A DNA stretch of 64,000 nt from Candidatus Bipolaricaulota bacterium (GTDB lineage Bacteria; Bipolaricaulota; Bipolaricaulia; RBG-16-55-9; DRXL01), in the NCBI GenBank assembly GCA_025060395.1, contig JANXCC010000002.1:250791-314790 (forward strand), in the 5' to 3' direction. The position numbers were made by a program, and so were the translations under genes. Below are positions 28,877 to 38,280 of the stretch, one piece after another (within the stretch, counting starts at the first letter, position 1; every line of letters begins with the position of its first letter). The notes under the pieces are model-generated. The model was not told where the DNA came from. It did no database searches and saw only the letters and a program-made list of their open reading frames with translations.

Positions 28877-29544
28877 CATTTGTGTTAACTTCGCGTCGCC
28901 GCGAAGATCGGGCCATCTCTTCACCCCATAGGGGTGTCCGGCGTACGGCCTCTGAGGATTCTGTCTATAACCTCTTGGAGCGAGTGTTTTCGCTCCTTCC
29001 CCTTACTGGCCGGATTCATCGCATACGCCTTCTCGACGATGCGCACCAGCCCCTCAGGGGTCAAGTGTTCCTTGCGGTCTTCCATGGCCTCAACGATCTC
29101 TTTAAAGCGCTCAAAGACTTCACGTTTTGTGGAGAAGACCATGTACTTCTCAAAGAAGGGGATGACTTTTTCTTTCAAACTGCGCCTACTGACGATCGAG
29201 AAGACGAGCACTTCTTCATTGCCCGGTTTAGGGGCTATGCGCCCGGTGCCGAAGATCTCCTGAGCCATCTTCAGCAGAGCTATGCCGCTCTTATGCTGAT
29301 AGATGAAGAACTCAGGATCGACATAGTAGCCAAACCGAGCAGAAGGATGCTCCTTGATCGAGACGCAGAGGCTTCCTTCCCCTTCTATAAAGCCCGCAAG
29401 GAACCACTTCTTGGCTTCGGTTATAGACAGTCTTTCCTGCTGATTAGCTCCACCCATGCGTTGTCACCTCCTCGGTAGCATGGGATACGACGAGCCGTTC
29501 CAGCATATAGCCGGATTTTACAACGGCCGTTCGGTAGCGGAACA
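28877..29544 (-). mobile_element. Group I intron at 23S position 1923, with homing endonuclease
   Basis: The exons join as ACGGT|CCTAAGG, the site E. coli 1923/1924. Group I pairings can be drawn by hand (minus-strand RNA, plus coordinates). P1: 5' exon AACGGU with intron GCCGUU (29522-29527), U-G wobble at the splice site, extended by UGUUC/GAACG. P3: UCCGGC (29510-29515) with GCCGGA (28937-28942). P4: UGCUG (29501-29505) with CAGCA (29438-29442). P7: GGCCG (28946-28950) with UGGCC (28911-28915). P8: CACCCC/GGGGUG (28922-28936). P9: cttcgcgGCGAcgcgaag (28889-28906), a GNRA tetraloop. The intron ends in G as required. The loop of P1 (CGCUACC) is also complementary to GGUAGCG in the 3' exon, as for a P10-like contact. 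Confidence 0.9.
28921..29457 (-). CDS. LAGLIDADG homing endonuclease, I-CeuI-like
   Basis: A 178-residue protein with a single LAGLIDADG motif, LAGFIEGEG at residues 20-28, so it should act as a homodimer like I-CreI and I-CeuI. Stretches such as FGYYVDPEFFIYQH, GTGRIAPK and SLKEKVIPFFEKY match my recollection of I-CeuI from the Chlamydomonas chloroplast 23S intron, which sits at the same rRNA position. The expected target is the intronless 23S site around TAACTATAACGGTCC. It has a strong ribosome site (GGAGGTGA, 8 bases before ATG). Its first codons carry the intron's Q motif and its last 12 codons carry R, P3' and the 5' part of P8, so protein and ribozyme are encoded in the same bases. Confidence 0.93.
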   Translation of the reverse strand: MGGANQQERLSITEAKKWFLAGFIEGEGSLCVSIKEHPSARFGYYVDPEFFIYQHKSGIALLKMAQEIFGTGRIAPKPGNEEVLVFSIVSRRSLKEKVIPFFEKYMVFSTKREVFERFKEIVEAMEDRKEHLTPEGLVRIVEKAYAMNPASKGKERKHSLQEVIDRILRGRTPDTPMG

Positions 29545-30975
29545 ACCGTTATAGTTACGGCCGGCCTTCGCTGGGGCTTCAGTTTGGGGCTTGCACCCCT
29601 CCCCTTGACCTTCCAGCAGTGGCCAGGTCTCACACCCTATACGTCCTCTTTCGAGTTGGCAGGGTGCTGTGGTTTTGATAACCAGTCCCCCCAGCCTGCT
29701 CTCTGCGACCCCCTCGGACATCGCTGCCCTACGCGGGGCCTCCCTTCTTGCGAACGTACGGGAGCATTTTGCCGAGTTCCTTGACCATGGTTCTCTCGCC
29801 CACCTGAGCATCCTCTGCCCGCCTACCTGTGTCGGATTGCGGTACGGGCTCTCTACGGCTCCCTAGAGGATTTTCTCGGCACCTGATCGCTCTTCCTTCG
29901 GCCCCGTAGGGCCTCCGCCTCGGCTCGACTTGACCCGGCTGCGGATTTGCCTACAGCCGGACGCCTCGCCTATGGCACGGGCACATCCGTCCGCCCGCTG
30001 AAGCGACCTGATGCGTCCCCCCTTGGTCATCGCCGTAGAGAGGGGCCGGAATATTAACCGGCTATCCATCGCCTACCCCTTGCGGGTTGAGCTTAGGGCC
30101 GCCTAACCCTGGGTGGATGAGCCTTCCCCAGGAACCCTGAGGCATACGGTGGGTGAGGTTCTCACTCACCTCGCGCTACTCATTCCTGCATTCTCTCTTC
30201 CGCTTCGTCCGCCGTGGCTTCCGCCACGACTTCAGCCTAGGGCGGAATGCTCCCCTACCGTAGCTCCAGGGCGCACCTGGAGCTCTCCCGTGGCTTCGGC
30301 GCCGAGCTTGACTCCCGCTGAATCTTAGGCGCACCCCCGCTCGACTGGTGAGCTATTACGCACTCTTTAAAGGATGGCTGCTTCTAAGCCAACCTCCCAG
30401 CTGTCTAAGCAGGAGCACATCCTTCCTGACTTAGCTCGGTCTTTGGGGCCTTAGCCGACGATCTGGGCCGTTTCCCTCTCGACGACGGAGGTTATCCCCC
30501 GCCGTCTGACTCCCGGCAGTAACGCCGTGGTATTCGGAGTTTGGTTGGAATTGGGTTGCCCCGCATCCATCCAGTGGCTCTACCCCCACGGCTTCACGGC
30601 CGAGGCTAGTCCTAAAACTATTTCGGGGAGAACAAGCTATCACCGAGGCCCGTCTGGCTTTTCACCGCTACCCACAGCTCATCCCAGAACTCTTCCACGT
30701 TCACGGGTTCGGCCCTCCACCGAGTGTTACCTCGGTTTCAGCCTGGCCATGGGTAGATCGCTCGGCTTCGTGCCTACCGCACGTGACTAGTCGCCCTCTT
30801 CGGACTCGCTTTCGCTACGGCTGCGCCCCACCGACGAGGCTTAGCCTGGCCACGCACGGTAGCTCGCAGGATCATACTGCAAAAGGCATGCCGTCAGGCC
30901 GCCGGCTCTGTCACTAGACCCCTTGCGAGGTCCAGGACAAAGGGTCGGCGGGACCCTCCGACTGTCTGTGAGCGG

Positions 30976-31029
<54 letters not shown>

Positions 31030-31644
31030 GCGGTACTCTGTTCGCTATCGGTCAGCTGGTAGTATTTAGCCTTGGAAGGTGGTCCTCCCAACTTCACGCC
31101 GTAACACGGGTACGACGTTACTTAGGCACAGCCCCAGAGGGATCGACCCTTTCGCCTACGGGACTATCACCCTCTTTGGTCGCCCTTTCCAGAGCTGTTC
31201 GGCTAGAGCCAATCTTTGTTACCTCTGCCACGGGCTGCCCCCCGTGGACGGGCTGGCCTGCAACCCCCTCCAAACAACGAGGGCAGTCTTGAGCGTTTGG
31301 AGGGTTTAGGCTCTTCCGCGTTCGCTCGCCGCTACTGACGGAATCTCGGTTGATTTCTCTTCCTCCGGGTACTGAGATGCTTCACTTCCCCGGGTTCGCC
31401 TCTCTCCCCTATGGATTCAGGGAGAGATACCGCACCTTCCGTGCGGTGGGTTTACCCCATTCGGGCATCCACGGATCAACGCCTGCTCGACGGCTCCCCG
31501 TGGCTTATCGCAGTCTGCCACGCCCTTCATCGCCTCCAGCTGCCGAGGCATCCACCGTCCGCCCGTACTGAGCTTGCGCGACGTGGTGCACTCTATTCAC
31601 TTTTCAAGGATCGAACAGACGCCCCATCTTGGCGCGGGTTAGGT

Positions 31645-31673
31645 ATTATAGCAGGAGGGGGCGAGCTTGTCAA
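31645..31673 (-). promoter_or_regulatory. Consensus promoter of the 23S-5S operon
   Basis: On the minus strand TTGACA (31668-31673), 17 bp, TATAAT (31645-31650): both boxes and the spacer are perfect. Transcription would start about 60 bases before the mature 23S 5' end, giving room for the processing-stem arm. Confidence 0.92.
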
Positions 31674-31714
31674 GGCAGGGGGCCGGGTGGAGGAGGCGCT
31701 CTGGCTCCCCCATT

Positions 31715-32080
31715 TTAGCTGCCGGGAGCGTCGTCGAGGTGTATAGGGGCGTCTCCCCACAGCCCTTCGAGGTCATAGAAGCGCCGGAGCTCCTTCTGGA
31801 AGATGTGCACGATAAAGTTGCCGTAGTCCAAGACGATCCAGTTCTTCGACTCCCATCCCTCCGAACGCAGCACCTCACGTGGGAGTTTTTCCAGGATATT
31901 ATCGGCAATCGCCTTGACGTGCTTGGGATTGTCCCCATGGGTGATCACGAAGAAATCCGTGGGGATCGAGAACGAACGCATATCCAAAATAACAGGCTCT
32001 TCGCCTTTCTTCTCGGCGATGAGCGTGATGAGTTCTCGCAGGGTCTTCTCCGTATCCTTCTCGAGGGCTGTTAGCTTCAT
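31715..32080 (-). CDS. rsfS: Ribosomal silencing factor RsfS
   Basis: A 121-residue RsfS/Iojap protein that binds L14 on the large subunit and blocks subunit joining in starvation. Family hallmarks are IAEKKGEEPVILDMRSFS, TDFFVITHGDNPKHVKAIAD and SKNWIVLDYGNFIVHIF. The ATG overlaps the stop of the LCP gene by one base (TAATG), so the pair is translationally coupled. Its stop is 42 bases before the 23S promoter: a large-subunit factor next to large-subunit RNA, perhaps by chance. Confidence 0.95.
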   Translation of the reverse strand: MKLTALEKDTEKTLRELITLIAEKKGEEPVILDMRSFSIPTDFFVITHGDNPKHVKAIADNILEKLPREVLRSEGWESKNWIVLDYGNFIVHIFQKELRRFYDLEGLWGDAPIHLDDAPGS

Positions 32081-33303
32081 TATTTTTCTGACACGTGAAA
32101 GTCTTGGCCTAAGATGATGATCGCATCGGCGCCGTCACCAGTGACGCCCTTGGCTGCTAACCCCTTCATTGTAGCAGAAAGTTCCTCGGGTTTGACAACT
32201 TTCAGCAAGCGGCGCAAGCTGCGTTCCCGCAAGAGCTCGATCTTCCGGGGATTGCCCGTGATATCGATAATATAGCTTTCAGGATAGTCAAAGCGATCAG
32301 CGTTGCCTATGTGGACTACAGAGAAGCCCTCATTGCGCAGGAGTTCGCCCACGCGCCGGGCTAATCCCGTCACCCCAGAGCCGTTGAGCACTTTGACGCG
32401 CACCTCGTCGGCCGTGACCACGTCCATGCCTCGGAGCATCTTATTGACGATTTGAGCTGTGCGCACTGGGTCGGGCTCGATGTAGCACCCGCCTTCTTTA
32501 GCAGATTTACAGATAGACTCTCCGGGGATCTGTTTGATCTGCACCTGCTCCGGGCGCAGATTCTGCAACCTCTGGGCGAGGCGATAGAGCGAGACGGGGG
32601 CCAGGTTCGTCTCGATATAGCGTTGGGCTGCCGTGACAAATTGCTGGAGGTCATTCAGCGATTTCATGGGAGCCCTCTGGCGGAGTAAGGCTTCTAGGAG
32701 CTGTTTCTGGCGCTGCAGCCGACCAAAGTCCCCGGTTACAGGGTCGCGATAGCGCACGTAAGCGAGAGCCATCTTTCCATTGAACTTCTGCGTGCCTGCG
32801 GGGATATCGATGGGCGGTTTAGTCTTGTCGTCCTTGAGAGGCTTTTCTACTGTGAGCGTCACCCCTCCGGCGAGATCTATAAGCTTCTCAAAGCCTTCGT
32901 AGTCTATAACGATATAGTATTTGATCTCTACCCCCAAGAAGTTAGAGATGACCGCGCGGGCGAGCTCAGCCCCGCCAAACGCATATGCAGCGTTGACTTT
33001 CTCGACGCGCCCGTCGGGGAACTTCACGCGGGTATCGCGAGGGATAGAGAGCACACGCACGTCGCCCTCACGCAGGCTAGCTACGAAGATCGTGTCGCTG
33101 CGGCGTGCTGTCGCCCCTGACACGTAGTCTATCCCTAAGATCAAGACGTTGACCTGTTCAGCCCAGGGGGAGGGTTCGATACGACTCTTGTACCACCAAT
33201 ACCCAGCCGCGCTCACTGCAATAGATATGACGAGAAAGAGCGCTATGCTGAGGACGCGACGGCGCTGGTCGCTCTGTCTTCGTCGGCTGCGGATCACACT
33301 CAC
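32080..33303 (-). CDS. LytR-CpsA-Psr family protein with LytR C-terminal domain
   Basis: A membrane-anchored LCP enzyme; relatives transfer glycopolymers from lipid carriers to the cell wall. One span (ALFLVISIAVSAAGYWW) is followed by the LCP core: NVLILGIDYVSGATARRSDT, VLSIPRDTRV, and the YVRYRDPVTGDFGRLQRQKQ segment with the phosphate-binding arginines. A C-terminal LytR_C domain (VKVLNGSGVTGLARRVGELL) ends it. The frame opens at a TTG at 33327, but the only good promoter has its -10 inside that extension, so I start at the GTG at 33303; the GTG at 33297 is also possible. RsfS follows with one-base overlap. Confidence 0.88.
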   Translation of the reverse strand: MSVIRSRRRQSDQRRRVLSIALFLVISIAVSAAGYWWYKSRIEPSPWAEQVNVLILGIDYVSGATARRSDTIFVASLREGDVRVLSIPRDTRVKFPDGRVEKVNAAYAFGGAELARAVISNFLGVEIKYYIVIDYEGFEKLIDLAGGVTLTVEKPLKDDKTKPPIDIPAGTQKFNGKMALAYVRYRDPVTGDFGRLQRQKQLLEALLRQRAPMKSLNDLQQFVTAAQRYIETNLAPVSLYRLAQRLQNLRPEQVQIKQIPGESICKSAKEGGCYIEPDPVRTAQIVNKMLRGMDVVTADEVRVKVLNGSGVTGLARRVGELLRNEGFSVVHIGNADRFDYPESYIIDITGNPRKIELLRERSLRRLLKVVKPEELSATMKGLAAKGVTGDGADAIIILGQDFHVSEK

Positions 33304-33315
33304 CTCGTCAGCGTA

Positions 33316-33344
33316 AGCGTAGCGCAAGTCACATCCAAAGTCAA
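33316..33344 (-). promoter_or_regulatory. Promoter of the LCP-rsfS operon
   Basis: On the minus strand TTGACT (33339-33344), 17 bp, TACGCT (33316-33321). TACGCT is repeated directly (33310-33315), the second copy ending 6 bases before the GTG at 33303, so the message may be leaderless. Confidence 0.45.
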
Positions 33345-33404
33345 CCCCTCCGCTCAGAACTTTGTCCTGATGAGAGGAGGAACTTCGTCCCGTTTCGTTG
33401 GGCG

Positions 33405-33432
33405 TTCAAGACCCTCTCTATTCTGCTATAAT
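33405..33432 (+). promoter_or_regulatory. Promoter of prkA operon
   Basis: A perfect -10 TATAAT (33427-33432) precedes GAGGAGGTGACAGGAG and the prkA ATG at 33454. The best -35 in range is only TTCAAG (33405-33410, 16 bp spacer), so an alternative sigma factor or an activator may be involved. Confidence 0.45.
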
Positions 33433-33453
33433 AGCTTGAGGAGGTGACAGGAG

Positions 33454-35520
33454 ATGGAGAGCATCGTGCGGGAGATCGCGCGGGAGATCAAAGAATCCCA
33501 AGTCCCTGACAAGTATCGTCCTATCTCATTTGAGGAGTATCTGAGAATGGTCTTTGAGGATCCGCGGCTGATCCGCAACGCCTACCAACGGCTCTATGAT
33601 ATGATCCTCAGTCACGGCACCCACATCGTGAAGGTTCACGATAAAGAAGTGATTCGCTATAATTTCTTCGATGACCCCTTTGGCCAAGGCGAAGACGCGA
33701 TCTACGGGATCGATGAAGCCTTGAAGAATTTGGTAGATACGATCAACGCGGCGGCCAAGGGGCTTGGGCCGGAGCGCCGCATCCTCCTCCTGCATGGCCC
33801 GGTCGCTACCAGTAAATCTACAATTGGGCGGCTCTTCCGCCGTGGGCTCGAAGAGTACTCCAAGACCGACGACGGTCGGCTCTACACCTTTGAATGGGAC
33901 GTCTCGGATTTCGACGACGAGCCCACTGACGTCGTCCCGTGCCCGATCTTTGAGGAGCCCTTGCGGCTCATCCCCTTCGAGCAGCGCCAGAAGATCCTCA
34001 TCGAGCTCAACCGCATCTTTCGGGAGAAGTATCACGGCGAGTATGAGCTGCGCGTCGAAGGCGATCTCTGCCCCAAGTGCCGGTTCTATTTCAATCGCTT
34101 CATGAGGCTTTATGAAGATGACCTAGAGAAAGTGCTCAAGCACGTCACGGTGCGACGCTTGGTCTTGAGCGAAAAAGATCGTCGTGGCATCGCGACGTTC
34201 GAGCCTAAAGACAAGAAGAACCAAGACGAAGAAGAGCTCACCGGTGGCCTCAACTGGCGATTAGTCCAAATATATGGGAGCGACTCCGATCCCAGAGCGT
34301 TCAATTATGACGGTGAATTGTGCATCGCCAACCGCGGGATCTTCGACGGCGAAGAGCTCTTAAAGCTCCAAGAAGAGTTTCTCTATGATTTCTTGCACGC
34401 TACCCAAGAGCACGTCATCAAGCCCAAGAAGAACCCGCGCATCGACATCGACACGGTAATTCTTGGGCGCACCAACAGCCCAGAGTATAAGCGCGTCAAG
34501 AGCAATGAGCGCATGGAGGCGTTCAACGACCGCACGCGCACGATCGACATCCCCTATGTGCTGCGCAAGTCCGACGAAGAGAAGATCTACCGAAAGTTCT
34601 TCGGGAAGAATCGCGTCTGGGGCAAGCACATTGCGCCCCATACGCTGGAGATGGCCGCGCTCTGGGCCGTGCTCACGCGCTTAGAAGAGCCTAGCGCTGA
34701 TATCTCGATCTTACAGAAGGCCAAAATCTACGATGGCGAGTCCATCCCTAACCGCACCGTCGACGTCAAGAAGCTCTTGGATGAAGCTAAGGGCAAAGAG
34801 GGCTTCTTCGGGATCAGCCCGCGCTACGTGATCGATATGATCAGCAAAGCCCTCGTCAACGATACGGAGGGCTGTATCAATCCGTATCGGGTGTTAGCGA
34901 TGCTCGAAGACAACTTACCTCATCACCCTGGGGTCGATGAGAATCGCATTGAGGAGTACAGGGAGTATATTGAGCTTGTTAAAGAAGAACTCTCGGCAAT
35001 CTGTCAGGAGGAAGTCCGCCGTGTCATCAGCCATGACCCGGAGGAGCTGCGTCAAGTTGGTCAGAAATACTTAGATCATGTCATGGCTTATCTCAACGAC
35101 GAGAAGGTCGAAGATCGCTACACCGGAGAGGAGATGGAGCCTGACGAAGAGTTTATGCGCTCTATCGAGAAACAGATCGGGATTACTGAAGCGCAGAAGG
35201 ACGACTTCAGACAAGAAATTAGCAATTGGATCAGCGAGCGCGCGCGCAAGGGCGAGCCGTTCAGCCCAGAGCATAACGATCGTCTGCGCCGGGCGCTGGA
35301 GAAGAAGCTCTGGGAGGATAAGAAGCACAATATTAACTTCACGGCGATGGTCAGCGACAAGACGACCGATCCCGAGCATAAGAAGCGCAAGGCTGAATGG
35401 ATCGAGCGCCTCAAGAAAGAATATGGCTACTGCGACGTCTGCGCGGAGAACGTCATCGACTATGCAGGTGCTGAAGTAGCTCGCGAGGAGCTGAAGAAGC
35501 GTGAGAGCCGAACACTCTAA
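33454..35520 (+). CDS. prkA: PrkA family serine protein kinase
   Basis: A 688-residue PrkA protein (E. coli YeaG), an AAA-type N-terminal domain joined to a kinase-like C-terminal part, linked to nutrient stress and, in Bacillus, sporulation. The family opening (PISFEEYLRMVFEDPRLIRNA), Walker A-like HGPVATSKST near residue 110, CPxC-type element CPKCRFYFNRFMRLYEDD and the C-terminal YGYCDVCAENVIDYAG are seen. The operon order prkA-yhbH-spoVR is the widely conserved one. Length matches the family's usual 640-690. Confidence 0.95.
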   Translation: MESIVREIAREIKESQVPDKYRPISFEEYLRMVFEDPRLIRNAYQRLYDMILSHGTHIVKVHDKEVIRYNFFDDPFGQGEDAIYGIDEALKNLVDTINAAAKGLGPERRILLLHGPVATSKSTIGRLFRRGLEEYSKTDDGRLYTFEWDVSDFDDEPTDVVPCPIFEEPLRLIPFEQRQKILIELNRIFREKYHGEYELRVEGDLCPKCRFYFNRFMRLYEDDLEKVLKHVTVRRLVLSEKDRRGIATFEPKDKKNQDEEELTGGLNWRLVQIYGSDSDPRAFNYDGELCIANRGIFDGEELLKLQEEFLYDFLHATQEHVIKPKKNPRIDIDTVILGRTNSPEYKRVKSNERMEAFNDRTRTIDIPYVLRKSDEEKIYRKFFGKNRVWGKHIAPHTLEMAALWAVLTRLEEPSADISILQKAKIYDGESIPNRTVDVKKLLDEAKGKEGFFGISPRYVIDMISKALVNDTEGCINPYRVLAMLEDNLPHHPGVDENRIEEYREYIELVKEELSAICQEEVRRVISHDPEELRQVGQKYLDHVMAYLNDEKVEDRYTGEEMEPDEEFMRSIEKQIGITEAQKDDFRQEISNWISERARKGEPFSPEHNDRLRRALEKKLWEDKKHNINFTAMVSDKTTDPEHKKRKAEWIERLKKEYGYCDVCAENVIDYAGAEVAREELKKRESRTL

Positions 35521-35540
35521 GAGCAAAGGCGGTGAGGGGT

Positions 35541-36653
35541 GTGGCCAAGCGCATCTTGAAGGATCTTGAACGCTTCAAGAAGATCGTACGGGGGGAGATC
35601 CGCAAGAACTTAAAAGAGCTTATTGAGACGGGCTCGATCGTGGGGCAGAAGGGTGGGGATATCGTCAAGGTCCCCATCAAAGCGATTCGCATTCCGCAGT
35701 TTCGCTACGATCCTCACGAGCAAGGGGGCATCGGCGTGGGGGAGGGCGAGATCGGCGAGCCCATCCGCTTCGATCCCCAGCAAGATGGGCTTGGCCAGGC
35801 TGGTTATGGGCCGGGGCCGCACTTTCGGGAAGTCGAGATCGAAGTCCGAGAGCTCGCTGAGATCCTCGGAGAGGAGCTCGAGCTCCCGCGCATCCAGCCC
35901 AAGGGCCATCGCCACGTGCTCAGCGGCGATGAAGAGTACGAAGACGTCTCGACCGTAGGCCCACAGGCACTCCTCATGAAGCGTCGCGCATTTCGCAAGG
36001 GGCTCCTGCGCCAGCTCCTCATGAGCCCTCCTCTGGCGCAAGGTGAGACGATCATCGTGACGCCGATCAAAGAAGACATGCGCTATCTCTACGGCCAGCC
36101 TAGCGAAAAGCCCGAAGCCAACTGCGTCATCATCTTCATGCGCGATGCATCAGGATCGATGTCCGGGGAGAAGACCGAGATCATCCGTCAAGAGAACTGG
36201 TGGATCGATCTATGGTTGCGCACCAACTACTCCAACGTCGAGCGCGTCTATATCCTGCACGATTATGAAGCCCAAGAGGTCTCCGAAGAAGACTTTTATA
36301 GCTTAAGTACAGGGGGAGGCACGCGGATCAGCTCGGCGTACGAGCTGTGCAATCGCATCATTGATCGGCGTTACAATCCAGATCAATGGAATATCTATGC
36401 GTTTCACTTCAGCGACGGCGAGAATTGGATCGGCGATACCGAAAACGCGTGTGTGCCTCTCTTGCGTGATGCTCTCTTGCCCAAGGTCAATCTCTTCTGT
36501 TATGGGCAGGTGACGCTAGGGCGGCGCTCCCCAGGGCTACACTTGATCAAACTCAAGGAGCGCATCGAAGATGACCGCCTTGTGACGTCTATTATCTCTG
36601 ACCGCGAAGACATCTTGCGGTCTATCAAAGACTTTCTTGGCAAGGGGCGATAG
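35541..36653 (+). CDS. yhbH: YhbH/YeaH family (DUF444) VWA protein
   Basis: Second gene of the conserved prkA cluster, about 370 residues. The N-terminal DUF444 region with HREVEIEVRELAEI-like helices leads into a VWA domain with metal-site motif FMRDASGSMSG and the downstream STGGGTRISSAYELC, FSDGENW strands. A GTG at 35532 is in frame; the GTG at 35541 (MAKRILKDLERF) fits the GGTGAGG site better, though spacing is short. It ends two bases before spoVR. Its partners suggest a stress-response complex with the PrkA kinase; biochemical role is unknown. Confidence 0.92.
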   Translation: MAKRILKDLERFKKIVRGEIRKNLKELIETGSIVGQKGGDIVKVPIKAIRIPQFRYDPHEQGGIGVGEGEIGEPIRFDPQQDGLGQAGYGPGPHFREVEIEVRELAEILGEELELPRIQPKGHRHVLSGDEEYEDVSTVGPQALLMKRRAFRKGLLRQLLMSPPLAQGETIIVTPIKEDMRYLYGQPSEKPEANCVIIFMRDASGSMSGEKTEIIRQENWWIDLWLRTNYSNVERVYILHDYEAQEVSEEDFYSLSTGGGTRISSAYELCNRIIDRRYNPDQWNIYAFHFSDGENWIGDTENACVPLLRDALLPKVNLFCYGQVTLGRRSPGLHLIKLKERIEDDRLVTSIISDREDILRSIKDFLGKGR

Positions 36654-36655
36654 CG

Positions 36656-38278
36656 ATGCTCTCGAGCAAGATCCGTGAGCTTGAGGAACTACGTAAGCAA
36701 GCACGCCAACTTGTCGAAGCGGCGGGGCTCGATCCCTGGCCGGTGATCTTCGGGGTTGTCGATCACGATCAGCTCAACGAATACTCGGCGTATGACGGCT
36801 TCCCGGAACGCTTTCCCCACTGGTCGTTTGGCATGAGCTATGACTACTTTAGAAAGCGCTCGGCGTATGCCGGATGGTGGACCTACGAACTAGTCATCAA
36901 TACCAATCCAGCCATCGCCTACCTACGAGAGAGCAATACCCCGGTCGAGAACAAGGGGGTCATGATCCATGTCTACGCTCACGTCGATTTCTTCAAGAAC
37001 AACTATTGGTTCTCCAAGACCCCTAAAGACATGATCCAGGTGATGCACACCCATGCCGAGCGCATTGAAGAGTACATGGAAAAATACGGGATTGAGAAAG
37101 TCGAATCGTTCATTGATAAGGCGCTCTCGCTGCAATACGAGATCGACCAATACGCGCCTTTTGTGAAGCGTGGGCTCAAGCCTCGGGCCGAGGAGGAGCA
37201 AGAGCCGGAGCCTTCTCGCATCCCGGTGAAACGCGATTACATGGATCGCTTTATTAACCCACCCAAGTGGCTCGAGGAGCGGCGCGCTAAGCTCAAGCAG
37301 GCGCAAGAGCGCGCCAAGCTCCGCGACGAGACCGAGTTGCTGAAGCCCCATAAAGACATCTTGGGGTTCATCATGAAGTATGGCCGTCTGGAGAATTGGC
37401 AAAGGGATATCTTAGCGATGATTCGCGAGGAGTCGCTCTATTTTGTCCCACAGATTCAGACGAAGATCATGAATGAGGGATGGGCCATGTTTTGGCAATC
37501 GAAGCTCATGGCCGAGTTCGCTCGGCCTGAGGAGTTCATCGATCACGCAGATATGGTGAGCAAGGTCCTAACAGGTGGAGCGCTCAACCCCTATGCGTTA
37601 GGGAAGCTCATCTGGGAAGATATTAAAGAACGATGGGACAAGGGGCGCTTTGGGCGCGACTGGGAGCTTTGCAAGGACCCTGAAAAGAAGAGGAGATGGG
37701 ACACCAAGGCCAATTTGGGCACCGAGAAGATCTTTGAAGTCCGGCGCACCTATAATGACGTCATGTTTCTCTCAGAGTTCTTCACGCCAGAGCTTTTCGA
37801 GAAGCTCAAGCTCTTTGCATATGAGTATATTCCGGAAACTGGGGCGTATCATATCACCTCGCGCAGCTATGAAGATGTCAAGAAGAAGCTGTTATTGCAA
37901 CATACGAATCTAGGGCGTCCCTTGATCAAGGTCGCCACAGGCAACTATGGCAATAAAGGGGAACTCTTGCTCCTGCACTTCTATAACGGTGTAGGATTGC
38001 ACTTGGAAGAGGCGAAAGAGGTGCTCAAGAACATCTATGCGATGTGGGGGCGCCCGGTGAATCTCAAAACGATCATCAAGAGAAAAGTGAAAGATCCCGA
38101 TCCCATGCGCAATCGTATCCATCCGGAGCACCCTGTGACCTCGGTGTACGAAGAGCAAGGGGTGCTCTTGCGCTACGACGGGGAGAACCTGCGCGAGCTG
38201 GCCCTCAGCTCAGCGGAAGTCAAGGATATTCGGCTCGACGAAGACTACAGTACGATTCCCAGGGAGTGGATCGGCTAG
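36656..38278 (+). CDS. spoVR: SpoVR family protein
   Basis: A 540-residue SpoVR protein (E. coli YcgB). The conserved start (ARQLVEAAGLDPWPVIFGVVDHDQL is the region; DGFPERFPHWSFGMSYDYF follows) and the middle LYFVPQIQTKIMNEGWAMFW are both plain. In Bacillus it is needed for the spore cortex, but the gene is common in bacteria that do not sporulate, so spores should not be inferred. It follows yhbH after two bases and precedes apbE by two bases. Confidence 0.95.
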   Translation: MLSSKIRELEELRKQARQLVEAAGLDPWPVIFGVVDHDQLNEYSAYDGFPERFPHWSFGMSYDYFRKRSAYAGWWTYELVINTNPAIAYLRESNTPVENKGVMIHVYAHVDFFKNNYWFSKTPKDMIQVMHTHAERIEEYMEKYGIEKVESFIDKALSLQYEIDQYAPFVKRGLKPRAEEEQEPEPSRIPVKRDYMDRFINPPKWLEERRAKLKQAQERAKLRDETELLKPHKDILGFIMKYGRLENWQRDILAMIREESLYFVPQIQTKIMNEGWAMFWQSKLMAEFARPEEFIDHADMVSKVLTGGALNPYALGKLIWEDIKERWDKGRFGRDWELCKDPEKKRRWDTKANLGTEKIFEVRRTYNDVMFLSEFFTPELFEKLKLFAYEYIPETGAYHITSRSYEDVKKKLLLQHTNLGRPLIKVATGNYGNKGELLLLHFYNGVGLHLEEAKEVLKNIYAMWGRPVNLKTIIKRKVKDPDPMRNRIHPEHPVTSVYEEQGVLLRYDGENLRELALSSAEVKDIRLDEDYSTIPREWIG

Positions 38279-38280
38279 CT

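Noticed and set aside
28877..29544. Archaeal-type bulge-helix-bulge intron in 23S, considered because archease and RtcA are present and non-coding intron sequence is short
   Set aside because: P1 with U-G, P3, P4, P7, P8, P9 and a terminal G are all present, which fits a group I ribozyme; no bulge-helix-bulge could be drawn at the junctions.
38044..38280. Extension of apbE into spoVR
   Set aside because: Out of register with spoVR, which is certain here; the GTG at 38281 precedes a typical membrane anchor.
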